In this document: one piece after another, positions 9,631-18,451 of the stretch | How positions within the stretch are numbered: position 1 is the first letter of the stretch | Layout of the letters: every line of letters begins with the position of its first letter | DNA from: Verrucomicrobiota bacterium | Lineage (GTDB): Bacteria; Verrucomicrobiota; Verrucomicrobiia; Opitutales; Intestinicryptomonadaceae | DNA: 64,000 nucleotides | Assembly: GCA_003343565.1 (NCBI GenBank) | Contig: QALA01000069.1 | Location: forward strand, 1-64,000 | Direction: 5' to 3' | The notes under the pieces: model-generated | What the model was told of the DNA's origin: nothing | The model's database searches: none | What the model saw: only the letters and a program-made list of their open reading frames with translations | Translations under genes and position numbers: made by a program

Positions 9631-12369
9631 CTAACTATTCAATCCCATTAAAAATTCAACATTTGTTTTCACTTTTTTTAGCCTTTGTATGAGCATCTCC
9701 ATTGCGTCGGCCGCCGGGACGCCCTTCATCGCGCGGCGCAGGGCGTATATTTTCTTGAGCTCGTCCGGGTGGTAGAGCAGCTCCTCCTTGCGCGTTCCGC
9801 TCTTTTCCATGTTTATGGCGGGGAATACGCGCTTGTCCGACAGCTGCCTGTCGAGGTGCAATTCCAGATTGCCCGTGCCCTTGAACTCCTCGAATATCAC
9901 TTCGTCCATTTTGCTTCCGGTCTCGACGAGCGCCGTCCCGATTATCGTCAGCGACCCCCCGCCCTCTATGTTTCTGGCCGAGCCGAAAAACCTCTTCGGC
10001 TTTTGCAGGGCGTTGGCTTCGACGCCTCCGGACATCGTCCTGCCGCCGTTGGGCATCAGCGCGTTGTAGGCGCGCGCCAGGCGGGTTATGGAATCCAGCA
10101 GTATCACGACGTCGCGCCCGGCCTCCACCATTCTGCGCGCGCGGCTTATGACCATCTCCGCGGCGTGGACGTGGCTGTTGGCGTCCTCGTCAAAGGTGGA
10201 CGAGACGACTTCCGCGTCGACATTGCGCTTGAAGTCGGTCACCTCCTCCGGGCGTTCGTCGACGAGTAGAATCATCAGGTGCGCATCGGGCGAATTTAGG
10301 CGTATGGACTTCGCCATTCCCTGCATTAGCACAGTCTTGCCCGTCCGCGGCGGAGCGACAATCAGCGCGCGCTGCCCGCGGCCTATCGGGGTGAGCAAGT
10401 CGACGGCGCGCATCGACAGGTTGTCCCATTTGGCGCATTCGGGCGCCTCCATTATCATGCGCTGCGTCGGGTAGTACGGAACCAAATCCGTGAACGGCAC
10501 GAGCCCCGCAACCGCGGCGGGATCCCCGCCGGCGACGCTGACAATCTTGACCGCCACGGGACAGTTCGAGCCCGTAGCGTCCGAATCCTCCGGAAGCGTC
10601 GCCAGAACTTCAAGCTCGTGGCCGCGCTGGAGTTTGTAGGCGTCTATCAGGCCCTGCGGGACGTAGACGCACGAGCGGCGCAGGCGGTAGCTGTCGACCG
10701 AGTACGTCAACGCGCCCCCGCAGCCGTCTCCGAACACGTCGAGAACTCCGCCGAGCTTCACGAGCCTGCGCAGGCCGCGCGCGTATTTGTAATACGAAAC
10801 GGCCAAGTCGCACTTTCCCGCGCCGCGCGCGTACTCCACGCCGATTTCGTCGAATTTGGCCTGCATTTCCTTCGGCGTGAGCGCGTAAATTTCGTCGAAG
10901 CCGGAGAGCGACCCGATCGACTCCGAATCGGAAATTTTGAACGAGTCCGCGCAAGCCGGATCGTAAGGCTCTGCGGGGAACGGGGCGGGGCGGGCGGAGG
11001 AATCCGAAATTCCGTTTTCGGCGGGCGGTTGCGCGACGGAAGAAGGCGCTTCAGACGCCTCTGCGCCGTCCGCCAAACCCGCCGCGGGTGATTCGGACGG
11101 CTGAAGCGCATTTTCGCCCGGCGCGGAATGTTCGCCCGCGGAAACCTGAGTCTCCGCGCCGAATGAAGCTTCAAAGCCGCCCGACTGGGCGCGGGCTTGC
11201 ATTGCCGCAGGATTTTCTCCGGCAGGCGCATCGGTTTCCCCGGAGGGCAGGGCGGTTCCCTCCGCGGTGTGGCCGGAGCCCTCCGCGACCGGACGCTCTT
11301 CCGCGGAAAGGCTGCGCGCGTTCGCGCCGAGGAATTTTTCCGCGAGCCATTGCGCCATTGCGTTGCGGCTTTTCAAGACCGGCCAATCCGGGAGGTTTCC
11401 CGGATTCATCGCGTCGTCGGCAACCCACGCAATCTGGATTTTGCGCCCGCGCTGGAGCTTGGGCTTTGCGGCGTTCTGCGTTCCGGCTGCGCGCTGCGGA
11501 TTCTGCTGGGGCCGCTGGGGCTGTTGGCCGCGCTGCTGCTGGCCGTTTTGGATTCTCCCGCGGGCGTTTTGCTGATTTCTCTGGTTCGGCTGCTGCCGCG
11601 CGTCGCGCGGCGTCCTTCCGCCCTGCTGCCAGCCGAAATTGCGGTTGTCGCGCTGCTGCCCGTTGCGGTTGTCGCGCTGGAGCCTTCCGCGCTGCATGCG
11701 GGGATTTTGCCGCCACTGGCGCTGTTCTGCGGGCGCGTCAAAACGCTGATGCGGCGCGTCGCCTTCGCGCGGGCCGGCGTGGCGCGCCGGAGTTTCCCCG
11801 CCTTCGGCGGCGGCGTCTTCGGAGTCCGCGCCGTTTCTGTAAGAGTCTGGGTCGAGGTCGTCGTCCGTGGTTGAAAAGTATCCGGGGACTTCGTCTTCTT
11901 CGCCGGAGTCCGCGCGCGCGCCGCCGCCGCTATTGTATGCAAATTCGTCGCCTTCGTTGCGGTGCACGAAAAGCCCGGCTTCGCCGTCGTCGAAAGATTC
12001 TCCGCCGCCGCTTTCGCCGCCTGCGTCCGTTTCGACGCCCGTACGCCGTTCGGAGTCCGCGGGCTCCGTTGGGGCCCTGCGCCTTTCAAATGCCGTTTCT
12101 GGCGCGCGGAAGTCGGAATCGGCGCCTTCGTCGACATTCTCGGAACGGCGCGTTTCCCCCTTGAAGGCTTCGCTCTCCGCCGACTCTACCGGCCGGACTT
12201 TCGGCGGCCGCCCGCGGCGTTTTTTTTGCGGCGCTTCGGCTTCCTTCAAAACTTCGCCGGCCGCGGGAGCCTCCTCTTTTTTTGCGCGCGGCGGCCTGCC
12301 TCGACGCTTCTTTTCCGCAGGCGCGCCTTCTGCGGGCGCGCTTTCGGGGGTAAAATTTTCTTCCTTCAT
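9631..12369 (-). CDS. rho: Transcription termination factor Rho with about 480-residue disordered N-terminal extension
   Basis: 912 residues against about 420 for E. coli Rho. The C-terminal half is a complete Rho: RNA-binding OSB domain with a YVPQGLI segment, then the RecA-like helicase with P-loop [10 protein letters not shown] (near residue 673), [13 protein letters not shown], the [12 protein letters not shown] segment and an EFKGTGN segment. Rho is a ring ATPase that loads on nascent RNA and ends transcription. The extension has distinct blocks: two AT-hook-like KKRRGRPP motifs (about 20 and 49), an acidic stretch (about 100-190), an R/Q/N/G-rich block (about 200-300), and an Ala/Pro/Glu block (to about 470). 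No stop or frameshift separates the parts. Begins three bases after the coaE stop codon, so it is co-transcribed and probably translationally coupled. Confidence 0.96.
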   Translation of the reverse strand: MKEENFTPESAPAEGAPAEKKRRGRPPRAKKEEAPAAGEVLKEAEAPQKKRRGRPPKVRPVESAESEAFKGETRRSENVDEGADSDFRAPETAFERRRAPTEPADSERRTGVETDAGGESGGGESFDDGEAGLFVHRNEGDEFAYNSGGGARADSGEEDEVPGYFSTTDDDLDPDSYRNGADSEDAAAEGGETPARHAGPREGDAPHQRFDAPAEQRQWRQNPRMQRGRLQRDNRNGQQRDNRNFGWQQGGRTPRDARQQPNQRNQQNARGRIQNGQQQRGQQPQRPQQNPQRAAGTQNAAKPKLQRGRKIQIAWVADDAMNPGNLPDWPVLKSRNAMAQWLAEKFLGANARSLSAEERPVAEGSGHTAEGTALPSGETDAPAGENPAAMQARAQSGGFEASFGAETQVSAGEHSAPGENALQPSESPAAGLADGAEASEAPSSVAQPPAENGISDSSARPAPFPAEPYDPACADSFKISDSESIGSLSGFDEIYALTPKEMQAKFDEIGVEYARGAGKCDLAVSYYKYARGLRRLVKLGGVLDVFGDGCGGALTYSVDSYRLRRSCVYVPQGLIDAYKLQRGHELEVLATLPEDSDATGSNCPVAVKIVSVAGGDPAAVAGLVPFTDLVPYYPTQRMIMEAPECAKWDNLSMRAVDLLTPIGRGQRALIVAPPRTGKTVLMQGMAKSIRLNSPDAHLMILLVDERPEEVTDFKRNVDAEVVSSTFDEDANSHVHAAEMVISRARRMVEAGRDVVILLDSITRLARAYNALMPNGGRTMSGGVEANALQKPKRFFGSARNIEGGGSLTIIGTALVETGSKMDEVIFEEFKGTGNLELHLDRQLSDKRVFPAINMEKSGTRKEELLYHPDELKKIYALRRAMKGVPAADAMEMLIQRLKKVKTNVEFLMGLNS

Positions 12370-12372
12370 AAA

Positions 12373-13086
12373 TCAGATTAAACGCGATAGACACAAAGCC
12401 GCCTGCATTTGCAAAAACTCGATGTCCGATTCGTTAAACAAAACCGCGTCCGCTTGCGACGCTTTCGCTTCGGGCGGCAACTGAAAAGCGTCTCTGGCGG
12501 AAATTTCGCGAACGCTCATTCCGCGCCCTTTCAGACGCTTGCAGCGCAACTGTCGGCTGCATAGGACATCAACGCAGAAATCGAAGTCGCTTTCAAGCTT
12601 TTTTTCAAATAAAAGCGGGACTTCGACCGCCGTCGGCGGATTGGCCGCAATTCTTTCTGCGACGAGTTGCGCAAGGCCTCCGAACGACGGGAAGCGGGCG
12701 TCGCATTCGGCAAGCGCGCCCGCGCGATCCGCCGCGCTTTCGGCGTTGCGCGCCCGCGAGAAATTCCAAAAATCTTCCGAGTCCGGAGGGTCGAGCCAGA
12801 GCGCGCGTATGGAGGGCTGAATGAGGGCCTCGTACTTTTTCAAAAGTTCGCCGTCCGAAAAAACCGCCGCCGCGATTGCGGGCCGGCACGGCTCCCCGTC
12901 GGGGCCGAACGCCGCATCTCCGAGGAGGGCGCGCACTGATTCCCGCACCGGACGAAGCCGCGACAGCGCGTAGCGGCCGAGCGCGTCGGCGTCGAGAACG
13001 CGCGCGCCGAGCCGCGCAAAGGCGCGCAGGGCTTCGCTCTTTCCGGCTCCCATGGAGCCCGTCAGGCCTATTCTCAAAGCGGGCAT
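12373..13086 (-). CDS. coaE: Dephospho-CoA kinase
   Basis: 237 residues. Catalyses the last step of coenzyme A synthesis, ATP-dependent phosphorylation of the ribose 3'-hydroxyl of dephospho-CoA, in the cytoplasm. The P-loop GSMGAGKS is at residues 10-17 and the DADALGRYAL segment, matching the conserved DAD-lid region of CoaE, follows around 33-42. The middle (about 80-130) is longer than in E. coli CoaE (206 residues), with a charged insertion; the typical EVPLLFE motif is present near 166-172. It sits between def and rho, the rho start codon following after three bases. Confidence 0.93.
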   Translation of the reverse strand: MPALRIGLTGSMGAGKSEALRAFARLGARVLDADALGRYALSRLRPVRESVRALLGDAAFGPDGEPCRPAIAAAVFSDGELLKKYEALIQPSIRALWLDPPDSEDFWNFSRARNAESAADRAGALAECDARFPSFGGLAQLVAERIAANPPTAVEVPLLFEKKLESDFDFCVDVLCSRQLRCKRLKGRGMSVREISARDAFQLPPEAKASQADAVLFNESDIEFLQMQAALCLSRLI

Positions 13087-13117
13087 GGCATTGGCGCGCG
13101 GGCTGCGCGCCCGTTTG

Positions 13118-13702
13118 CTAATCGCGGCGTTCCCTCAAAAAATCCCTCGTTTGGCGCTTCAGCCTCTTCAGCTTGGATTCTATCGAGAAAAGCTGCCTTT
13201 GGCTTATGCGGTCCACAAAGCAAACGCCGTCGAGATGGTCGTTTTCGTGCTGCACGCACCGCGCGAACAGGCCCTCGCAGACGAGGGTGTGCGGCGTTCC
13301 GGCGATGTCCGAATAGTCCATGCGAACCGCGAAGCTGCGCTCGACCTCCGCGTAAATTCCGGGAAACGACAGGCAGCCCTCCTCGGATATTTCCGTGCGC
13401 GCGCCTATCGGCTCAATCTTCGGATTCACCGCAATGAGCGGCATGCATATGTCCAGCGGAAGCTCCCGGCCGTCCAGCGTGAAGCGGCACGGAACGTCCG
13501 GATCCGCGCGGCGGCGCATGTCTATTGCGAAAACCCGCGCGGATTCCCCTATCTGCGGTGCAGCCAACCCTAGGCCGTTTTCGGCGTAGAGCGTCTCGAT
13601 TAGGTCGTCCGCCATTTTTTTCAGGTCGGCGTCGAACTTCTCCACGCCTTCTGCGCGCTTTTTGAGGACGCTTTCGCCGTATTTTGTGAGTCTGCGCGGC
13701 AT
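13118..13702 (-). CDS. def: Peptide deformylase
   Basis: 194 residues. Removes the formyl group from the initiator methionine of new proteins. All three family motifs are present: GLGLAAPQIG (43-52), EEGCLSFPG with the metal-ligand Cys110, and QHENDHLDG carrying the other two ligands His152 and His156 and the catalytic Glu153. Lies six bases after an unrecognised gene and 31 bases before coaE on the same strand. Its metabolic partner, methionyl-tRNA formyltransferase (fmt), is also in this window but far away (36061), whereas many bacteria pair def and fmt. Confidence 0.97.
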   Translation of the reverse strand: MPRRLTKYGESVLKKRAEGVEKFDADLKKMADDLIETLYAENGLGLAAPQIGESARVFAIDMRRRADPDVPCRFTLDGRELPLDICMPLIAVNPKIEPIGARTEISEEGCLSFPGIYAEVERSFAVRMDYSDIAGTPHTLVCEGLFARCVQHENDHLDGVCFVDRISQRQLFSIESKLKRLKRQTRDFLRERRD

Positions 13703-13708
13703 GGCTGG

Positions 13709-14161
13709 CTAATCCTGCGGATTGGAGTCCTTCGGAACTTTGTTGTTCGTGCGGACGACGAGCACGGGCTCTTTGGTCTTAATCCAAATCTTGTGTTCCT
13801 TGTACATCTTTGCGCTGCCGAATTCGCAGGCGTCGGAGACGGTTTCTATCGGCATGCGCCTGCCTTTGGGCGACGCGTTGAAATCGTAAACCCCGCGGTG
13901 GACGCGCTCAAGGGCGTCGGCCGGATTGTCGTCTTCGGGAATTTGCACGACCCAGCCGGTGTAGTCGGCGTCCTTGAATTTTCCGTACGGGTCGCTCACG
14001 ATGAACACGTACTGCTTTTTCACGGGGGGCTCCTTGTTGGTCTCCGCATTCTTCGATTTGACCTCAAAGTTGATGTCCTCCATAATCTGCGCCACTTTGC
14101 GCGCGTCGAGGTCCGACTTCTGGAGTATCATTTTAACCAATTCTATATCGACTTTTGCCAT
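13709..14161 (-). CDS. Unrecognised conserved-looking cytoplasmic protein upstream of def
   Basis: 150 residues, no signal peptide or membrane segment. The N-terminal 35 residues look helical (KVDIELVKMILQKSDLDARK), followed by a charged linker and a compact mixed domain containing YVFIVSDPYGKF, GWVVQIPEDDNPADALERV and MPIETVSDACEF. No family was recognised. The ATG at 14161 starts the unit; def follows after six bases, so the two are co-transcribed and a role linked to translation is possible but only by association. Codon composition and good structure of the translated sequence argue it is a real gene. Confidence 0.7.
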   Translation of the reverse strand: MAKVDIELVKMILQKSDLDARKVAQIMEDINFEVKSKNAETNKEPPVKKQYVFIVSDPYGKFKDADYTGWVVQIPEDDNPADALERVHRGVYDFNASPKGRRMPIETVSDACEFGSAKMYKEHKIWIKTKEPVLVVRTNNKVPKDSNPQD

Positions 14162-14586
14162 ACCGCGACAGCAAATGAAATAGTCGGAGTTTTGTCAAGC
14201 CATCGTCAAAGCTTGGCGGACGGAGCCGAACGCTTCTCCGACCGTGTTCGAGCGGGGCGTGTTTGAAAATGTCGGAGGCTTTTTGCGTCGCACAGAGCGG
14301 CCAATATGCCGGATATGCATATTAATAATCGCGCCGAAACGGGGGCGGGGGGGAGGAGCGTTGCGAAAAGCGGTTTGACTTTTTCGGCGCGGCAGTGCGG
14401 CAATATGCCGCTAAATAATATAGTATATAATAATACCGTCAAAAGATACCGTCAAAAGCGGGGTTGGCGAAGGCCGTTTTAAGCGGCTTGAAAAAATCGG
14501 AATTTGGGAAAGCGGAATTGCTCTGCGCAGTTTTTGCGCGGCGATGTTCGGCGGAATCGGCTGCGGGAGATTGGCGAAAGTCGGGG
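14162..14586. other. Gap with no recognisable gene
   Basis: Probably holds the promoter of the def-coaE-rho unit (minus strand), since the region around 14400-14440 is AT-rich with TAATATAGTATATAATAATA-like sequence; no RNA gene was recognised. Confidence 0.4.
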
Positions 14587-15171
14587 CTATTCGGCGGGGG
14601 CGTCCGGCGGCGATATATTGGCTTTCGTCTTTGCGCGTGCGGCCGCCTGCACGGGATCGATTTCGACCTTTTTTGCCGCCGCTGCGGGGCGTTTTTTTGC
14701 GTCCTGCTTGGGTTGGAGATTGGCGACTTTGTCCGGCACTTTCATGCCCACGGTGAATTTGCCCTGCGGCGTGTCTATGTCCGCAGTCGCGGATTCGGGG
14801 CGGAATTTTTCTACGAGTATCCCGCATGCGGAATGCCGGTATCCGTTTCTCATCGAGTAGGTCTTTTTTTCGACGGCGTCGAATATCCTTATATGCCACG
14901 CGCCGCCGACTTTTGTTGCGGAGGCTATTTTGTAGCGTTCCTTCGGTTCTATCCTAAGCTGTTTTTGCGCCTGGGAGGCCGCCGCCGTCTGGCGCGCCGC
15001 GCGGGGCGAGGCCGAAACTTTTGTCGCGCCTTTTGCCCCCGCCCTTGCTGACATGGCAGTGCCAATTCCCCCCATGTCGAGGGAGGTCTGTCCCGGCGTG
15101 ATCGCCGCCTGCGCGAACGCTTCCGCGCAACAGGACAAAATCGCCGCGATGGAAAAAATCAAACCTTTCAT
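14587..15171 (-). CDS. Unrecognised exported protein
   Basis: 194 residues with an N-terminal signal peptide (lysine at position 2, hydrophobic LIFSIAAILSCCAEAFAQA, probable cleavage after AFAQA). The region around 30-65 is low-complexity and Ala/Gly/Ser-rich, then a basic K/R/Q stretch, then a compact part with TKVGGAWHIRIFDAVEKKTY and VGMKVPDKVANLQ; the C-terminus is Lys/Ala-rich again. No domain family was recognised. It stands alone, with 425 bases to the next minus-strand gene and a divergent transporter gene on the other side. Confidence 0.65.
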   Translation of the reverse strand: MKGLIFSIAAILSCCAEAFAQAAITPGQTSLDMGGIGTAMSARAGAKGATKVSASPRAARQTAAASQAQKQLRIEPKERYKIASATKVGGAWHIRIFDAVEKKTYSMRNGYRHSACGILVEKFRPESATADIDTPQGKFTVGMKVPDKVANLQPKQDAKKRPAAAAKKVEIDPVQAAARAKTKANISPPDAPAE

Positions 15172-15535
15172 ATTTTTTTAAGTTTAATCCTTCAACAATG
15201 GGTTAAAAGCAAAAAAATCGGATTTGTCGCAAATGCGTCGCGGTCTTGTTTGCGGCGGAGCAAAGCGGCGCAGGCGCATGGGCGCGTTTGCGGCGAAATT
15301 GGCTGGGGAATGAGGTTGGGGGGCAGCGCCGTCGCGGTTTTTGTGCGGCGTAGAAGCTGCGGGCGGCGTCGGGAGGACGTTGGAAACGGCGGCGCGGGGG
15401 GGGAAAACGGTTGCGGGCAGGGGGGAGTGCGCATCTGATATAAATAAAAAATGCGCGCGGGCGCAAATTTCGCCGCGGCATTCGGATAAATTTGCCGGTT
15501 GACTGCGCGGCGGAAACAATGTTATTTTATTTGGC
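15172..15535. other. Divergent gap between exported protein and transporter
   Basis: Holds the presumed promoters of both flanking genes; the transporter promoter is listed separately. Otherwise GC-rich with no gene recognised. Confidence 0.45.
15499..15528 (+). promoter_or_regulatory. Probable promoter of the DMT-type transporter
   Basis: TTGACT (15499-15504) and TATTTT (15523-15528) separated by 18 bases. The ATG at 15536 is only seven bases after the -10 element, so transcription would begin at or next to the start codon. Confidence 0.5.
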
Positions 15536-16546
15536 ATGGTTGTGGTCACTTCGTATTCTGCCGCGGTAGTCATGTGTTGTGTGACGATGTTGTGTTGGGG
15601 CTCTTGGGGCAATACGCAAAAGCTTGCCGGCAAGGAGTGGAAATTTCAGCTGTTCTATTGGGACTATGCGATAGGCATACTGCTGTTTTCCCTGCTGCTC
15701 GCGCTGACAATGGGTTCGTTCGGAAGCGGCGGAAGGGGATTTCTGGCGGACTTGGCGCAGGCTGCGCCGGACTGCGTTTTGTCGGCCCTTGTCGGCGGGG
15801 CGGTGTTCAATTTGTCCAACATACTCTTGGTGGCCGCAATCGACATCGCAGGGCTTGCCGTGGCGTTTCCGGTGGGCGTCGGGCTTGCGCTCGTCATAGG
15901 GGTGGTTCAAAATTACAGGGAGGGCGAGTGCAATCCGTATCTGCTCGCCTTCGGCGTGGCTCTCATCGTTGCGGCGATAATTGCAAATTCGGCCGCCTCC
16001 GCGCTGCGGGGGAAATCCGAAAGTTCGGCTCCGGTAAAGGGGCTTGTCGTATCCGTTGCGGCGGGGTCTTTGATGGGATTGTTCTATTCGTTTGTGGCGT
16101 ACGCAATCAGTCCGATAGAAAATGTCGCCGGGCAAATCGCGCTGGCGGAAGGCAAGCTGACTCCGTACACCGCGATGGTCGCGTTTGCTCTCGGCATATT
16201 TCTGTCGAACTTCATATTCAACACGGCGATAATGCGCTTCCCCATACACGGAGAAAAGGTGAATCCGGCGGATTATTTCCGCCTCGGCTCGGCGAGGCTG
16301 CATTTGATAGGAATGCTTGGGGGCTCCATATGGTGCCTCGGCACGTGTTTTAATTTTATAGCCTCGACCGCGGCGGGCGTATCCCTCTCTTGGGGATTGG
16401 GCCAGGGGGCGACCATGGTCTCCGCCTTTTGGGGCGTATTTGTCTGGAGGGAATTTAAGGGCGGCGGATTGGCGGTCAATATTCTGATTGCCCTGACATT
16501 CGCGTTCTTCATATCCGGCTTGACGGTTCTCGCGGTTTCCAGATGA
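15536..16546 (+). CDS. DMT-superfamily permease (GRP/ureide-permease-like)
   Basis: 336 residues, about ten hydrophobic segments, no signal peptide. Features of the drug/metabolite transporter superfamily branch that includes glucose/ribose porters and ureide permeases: early W-GSWGNTQKL, an FPVGVGLALVIGVV helix, and a late LGQGATMVSAFWGVFVWREFKG segment. Such permeases import small solutes, often sugars, by proton or sodium symport; the substrate cannot be told, and no sugar-metabolism gene is adjacent. The ATG at 15536 has no Shine-Dalgarno, which fits a leaderless transcript from the promoter immediately upstream; a Met at codon 13 is an alternative. A 21-bp piece of the gene end is repeated just after the stop codon. 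Confidence 0.8.
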   Translation: MVVVTSYSAAVVMCCVTMLCWGSWGNTQKLAGKEWKFQLFYWDYAIGILLFSLLLALTMGSFGSGGRGFLADLAQAAPDCVLSALVGGAVFNLSNILLVAAIDIAGLAVAFPVGVGLALVIGVVQNYREGECNPYLLAFGVALIVAAIIANSAASALRGKSESSAPVKGLVVSVAAGSLMGLFYSFVAYAISPIENVAGQIALAEGKLTPYTAMVAFALGIFLSNFIFNTAIMRFPIHGEKVNPADYFRLGSARLHLIGMLGGSIWCLGTCFNFIASTAAGVSLSWGLGQGATMVSAFWGVFVWREFKGGGLAVNILIALTFAFFISGLTVLAVSR

Positions 16547-16570
16547 CGGTTTAAGGGCGGCGGATTGGCG
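16454..16570 (+). repeat. 21-bp direct repeat straddling the transporter stop codon
   Basis: An exact 21-base match occurs at 16454-16474 (inside the gene) and 16550-16570 (after its stop), 96 bases apart; a shorter third match lies at 16614-16629. Sequence after the repeats is only loosely similar. Confidence 0.7.
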
Positions 16571-16780
16571 TCGGCGTAGATTTCGGTTTCGGCGCGGTGC
16601 GTTTTCGTTTTTTCGGGCGGCGGATTGCGGGTGTCCTTTTCGGGAAACATTTAGATTGAGCGGGGCGTTTTTTTGCGGCGAAGACACTTGGCCGCCTTCC
16701 CGCGCCTTCCCGCGTCCGGACGCGGAAATAATTTGTGTTGAATTTTTTTGAATGCGAAACAAAATGGCGAAAAAAACAAT

Positions 16781-17404
16781 ATGGAAGACGAAACGGTTGA
16801 AAAGGGCGCAAAGGGATCGCCGTTGCCAATGGCGATAGGCATATTGGGATTGCTGCTTGGGCTGATAGCGATAGCTTTGAGCCTTTCGGCAATGGTGAAG
16901 GTCGGCAGTACCGCGGCGTCGATGGACGACAAAATCGAAAAGGCGGCCGCCCTCGCGCTGGATTTGAAAAAAATCGGGGACAGACTGGACGCGTTCGGCG
17001 CCGAAATCGAGACCCTGAAGGGCGGCGACAATGCGCGAATCGACAATTTGACAAAACAGGTAAAGGCCGCCGTCGAGAGAATCGGGACGATTCTGTCGGA
17101 GGACCGCAAGCTCATAGAGGAGAATCGGGAGGCGATAGAAAAGGTCGCAAAGTCGCGCGCGGCGCGCGCGCCGGTTTCGGAGCGTCCGCAGTCGGCGAGT
17201 TCGGCGGCGCAACCCCAGCCGCAGTCGGAACCCGCGCAGGGCGGCGGTTCGGACATGATTGCGTATAAAATACAGCCCGGAGACACGTTTGGCAAAATCG
17301 CGCCGAAATTCGGCGTGTCGGTGGACGAGATAATATCGGCGAATCCGGACGCAAACCCTTCGCGCCTGAGAATAGGCCAGACGATAAACATTCCCAAGAA
17401 ATAG
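16781..17404 (+). CDS. Membrane-anchored LysM-domain protein
   Basis: 207 residues. One transmembrane segment (about residues 17-40, MAIGILGLLLGLIAIALSL) follows a short charged N-terminus, then a helical probably coiled-coil region (about 50-125), a Pro/Gln/Ser linker, and a C-terminal LysM domain (about 160-207) with YKIQPGDTFGKIAPKFG and LRIGQTINIPKK. LysM binds peptidoglycan glycan strands, so the protein most likely tethers the inner membrane to the cell wall in the periplasm. A TTG at 16748 would add 11 residues; ATG at 16781 is preferred. Begins a run with Nudix, DciA-like and nitrilase genes (gaps of 47 and 61 bases, then an overlap). Confidence 0.82.
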   Translation: MEDETVEKGAKGSPLPMAIGILGLLLGLIAIALSLSAMVKVGSTAASMDDKIEKAAALALDLKKIGDRLDAFGAEIETLKGGDNARIDNLTKQVKAAVERIGTILSEDRKLIEENREAIEKVAKSRAARAPVSERPQSASSAAQPQPQSEPAQGGGSDMIAYKIQPGDTFGKIAPKFGVSVDEIISANPDANPSRLRIGQTINIPKK

Positions 17405-17451
17405 GGCCGGCGCGGCGAACGTTTTTCGGCGTTATTTGGGGAGAGTGTGCG

Positions 17452-18021
17452 ATGGACGGCGGCGGAACGCCCAAGAGATGGAGCAGACGCGGCGACAGGA
17501 CGGTCGCCGACTGCGCGGTTTTCAAAGTCATAGGCCGCACGTTTGAGCACCCCGACGGCCGAAAGTCCGAATTTTTCATAAACGAGTCGCCCGACTGGGT
17601 CCAGTGCGCCGCGCTTGCGAGGGACGGGGCGGGCCGGCTCTGCGCCGTTATGGTGGAGCAGTTCAGGTTCGGCGTGGAGAGAATGTCGCTGGAGTTTCCC
17701 GGCGGGGTGATGGACGCGGGGGAGGACCCCGTCGCCGCAGCCGTGCGTGAATTGCGCGAGGAGACCGGGTACTCCGGCGAGAACGCAAGGCTTGTCGCCT
17801 CCTATTCCCCGAATCCCGCGATTCAAAACAACCTTGCGCATTTCGTGATTGTGGAAAATTGCAGGAAGACCTCCGGCACGCATTTTGACGAAAACGAGGA
17901 GATTTCGTCGATATTGGTACCCGTGGACAGCTTGGACGGCCTCGTGAAGAGCGGGCGAATATTCCATGCGATAGCGATAGCGTCCGTTTACTTTCTGCGT
18001 CGGGAGCTTTCCGAATGTTAG
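17452..18021 (+). CDS. Nudix hydrolase, ADP-ribose pyrophosphatase-like
   Basis: 189 residues. The Nudix box is complete: G-x5-E-x7-REL-REETG around residues 84-106 (GGVMDAGEDPVAAAVRELRE then ETGY), which binds the catalytic magnesium. The preceding VQCAALARDGAGRLCAVMVE-QFR-G strand pattern and the FPGG motif resemble ADP-ribose/ADP-sugar pyrophosphatases (NudF/YffH-like), which recycle nucleotide sugars, but substrate is not fixed by sequence alone. A strong GGGGAGAG ribosome site lies before the ATG. Second gene in the LysM-Nudix-DciA-nitrilase run. Confidence 0.87.
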   Translation: MDGGGTPKRWSRRGDRTVADCAVFKVIGRTFEHPDGRKSEFFINESPDWVQCAALARDGAGRLCAVMVEQFRFGVERMSLEFPGGVMDAGEDPVAAAVRELREETGYSGENARLVASYSPNPAIQNNLAHFVIVENCRKTSGTHFDENEEISSILVPVDSLDGLVKSGRIFHAIAIASVYFLRRELSEC

Positions 18022-18082
18022 GCGGCGCGGTCCGTTTTCGTTCGCGCTTGACACGCCGGCGCGGCAGCGTGAGGATAGGCCT

Positions 18083-18451
18083 ATGCCATTGGTGAAGGAC
18101 AGCGAGGCCATAAGCCTGTTTAGGCAATTGCCCCATGTTTCGTCCGCTTCGAGGGCGCGCCAGACGCGCGGCGTTCCCATGAAGATAGGCGAGATCGGGG
18201 AGATGTTCATCTCAAAGCTGAAGGCGCGCGCCGGCGGCGAGCGCGAAGTCATAGCGAAAAATTGGGGAACTATCGCTCCCAAAAATTTTCTAAACAAGAG
18301 TTCGCCGGAGCGCGTGCGCGCGGGAGTGTTGTACGTCCGCACGCAGAACGCGGCCGTCAAGCAGGAGATGTGCTTTGCGGAGCGCAAAATGCTTGAGAGG
18401 ATCCGCGCCTTTGAATCGTGCGCCGGCATAAAAAAGATAAGGTTTGTATGA
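18083..18451 (+). CDS. DUF721/DciA-family protein
   Basis: 122 residues. The C-terminal two thirds match the DUF721 fold: VIAKNWGTIAPKNFLNKSSP, then a V-AGVLYVRTQNAAVKQEMCF strand-helix and a final KMLERI helix. DciA, the studied member, is the ancestral bacterial helicase loader that helps place DnaB at the replication origin; it is expected in bacteria without DnaC/DnaI. The N-terminal 40 residues are basic and variable, as in other members. GAGG ribosome site eight bases before the ATG. The stop codon overlaps the start of the nitrilase gene by four bases (ATGA). Confidence 0.75.
   Translation: MPLVKDSEAISLFRQLPHVSSASRARQTRGVPMKIGEIGEMFISKLKARAGGEREVIAKNWGTIAPKNFLNKSSPERVRAGVLYVRTQNAAVKQEMCFAERKMLERIRAFESCAGIKKIRFV

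Noticed and set aside
5034..10474. Long open frames on the plus strand opposite pilC, pilB and rho
   Set aside because: The minus-strand products carry all family motifs; the opposite frames are open because of high GC and have no recognisable features.
11088..12164. 358-codon plus-strand frame opposite the rho extension
   Set aside because: Arg/Ala-rich, no motifs; mirror of the low-complexity extension of rho.
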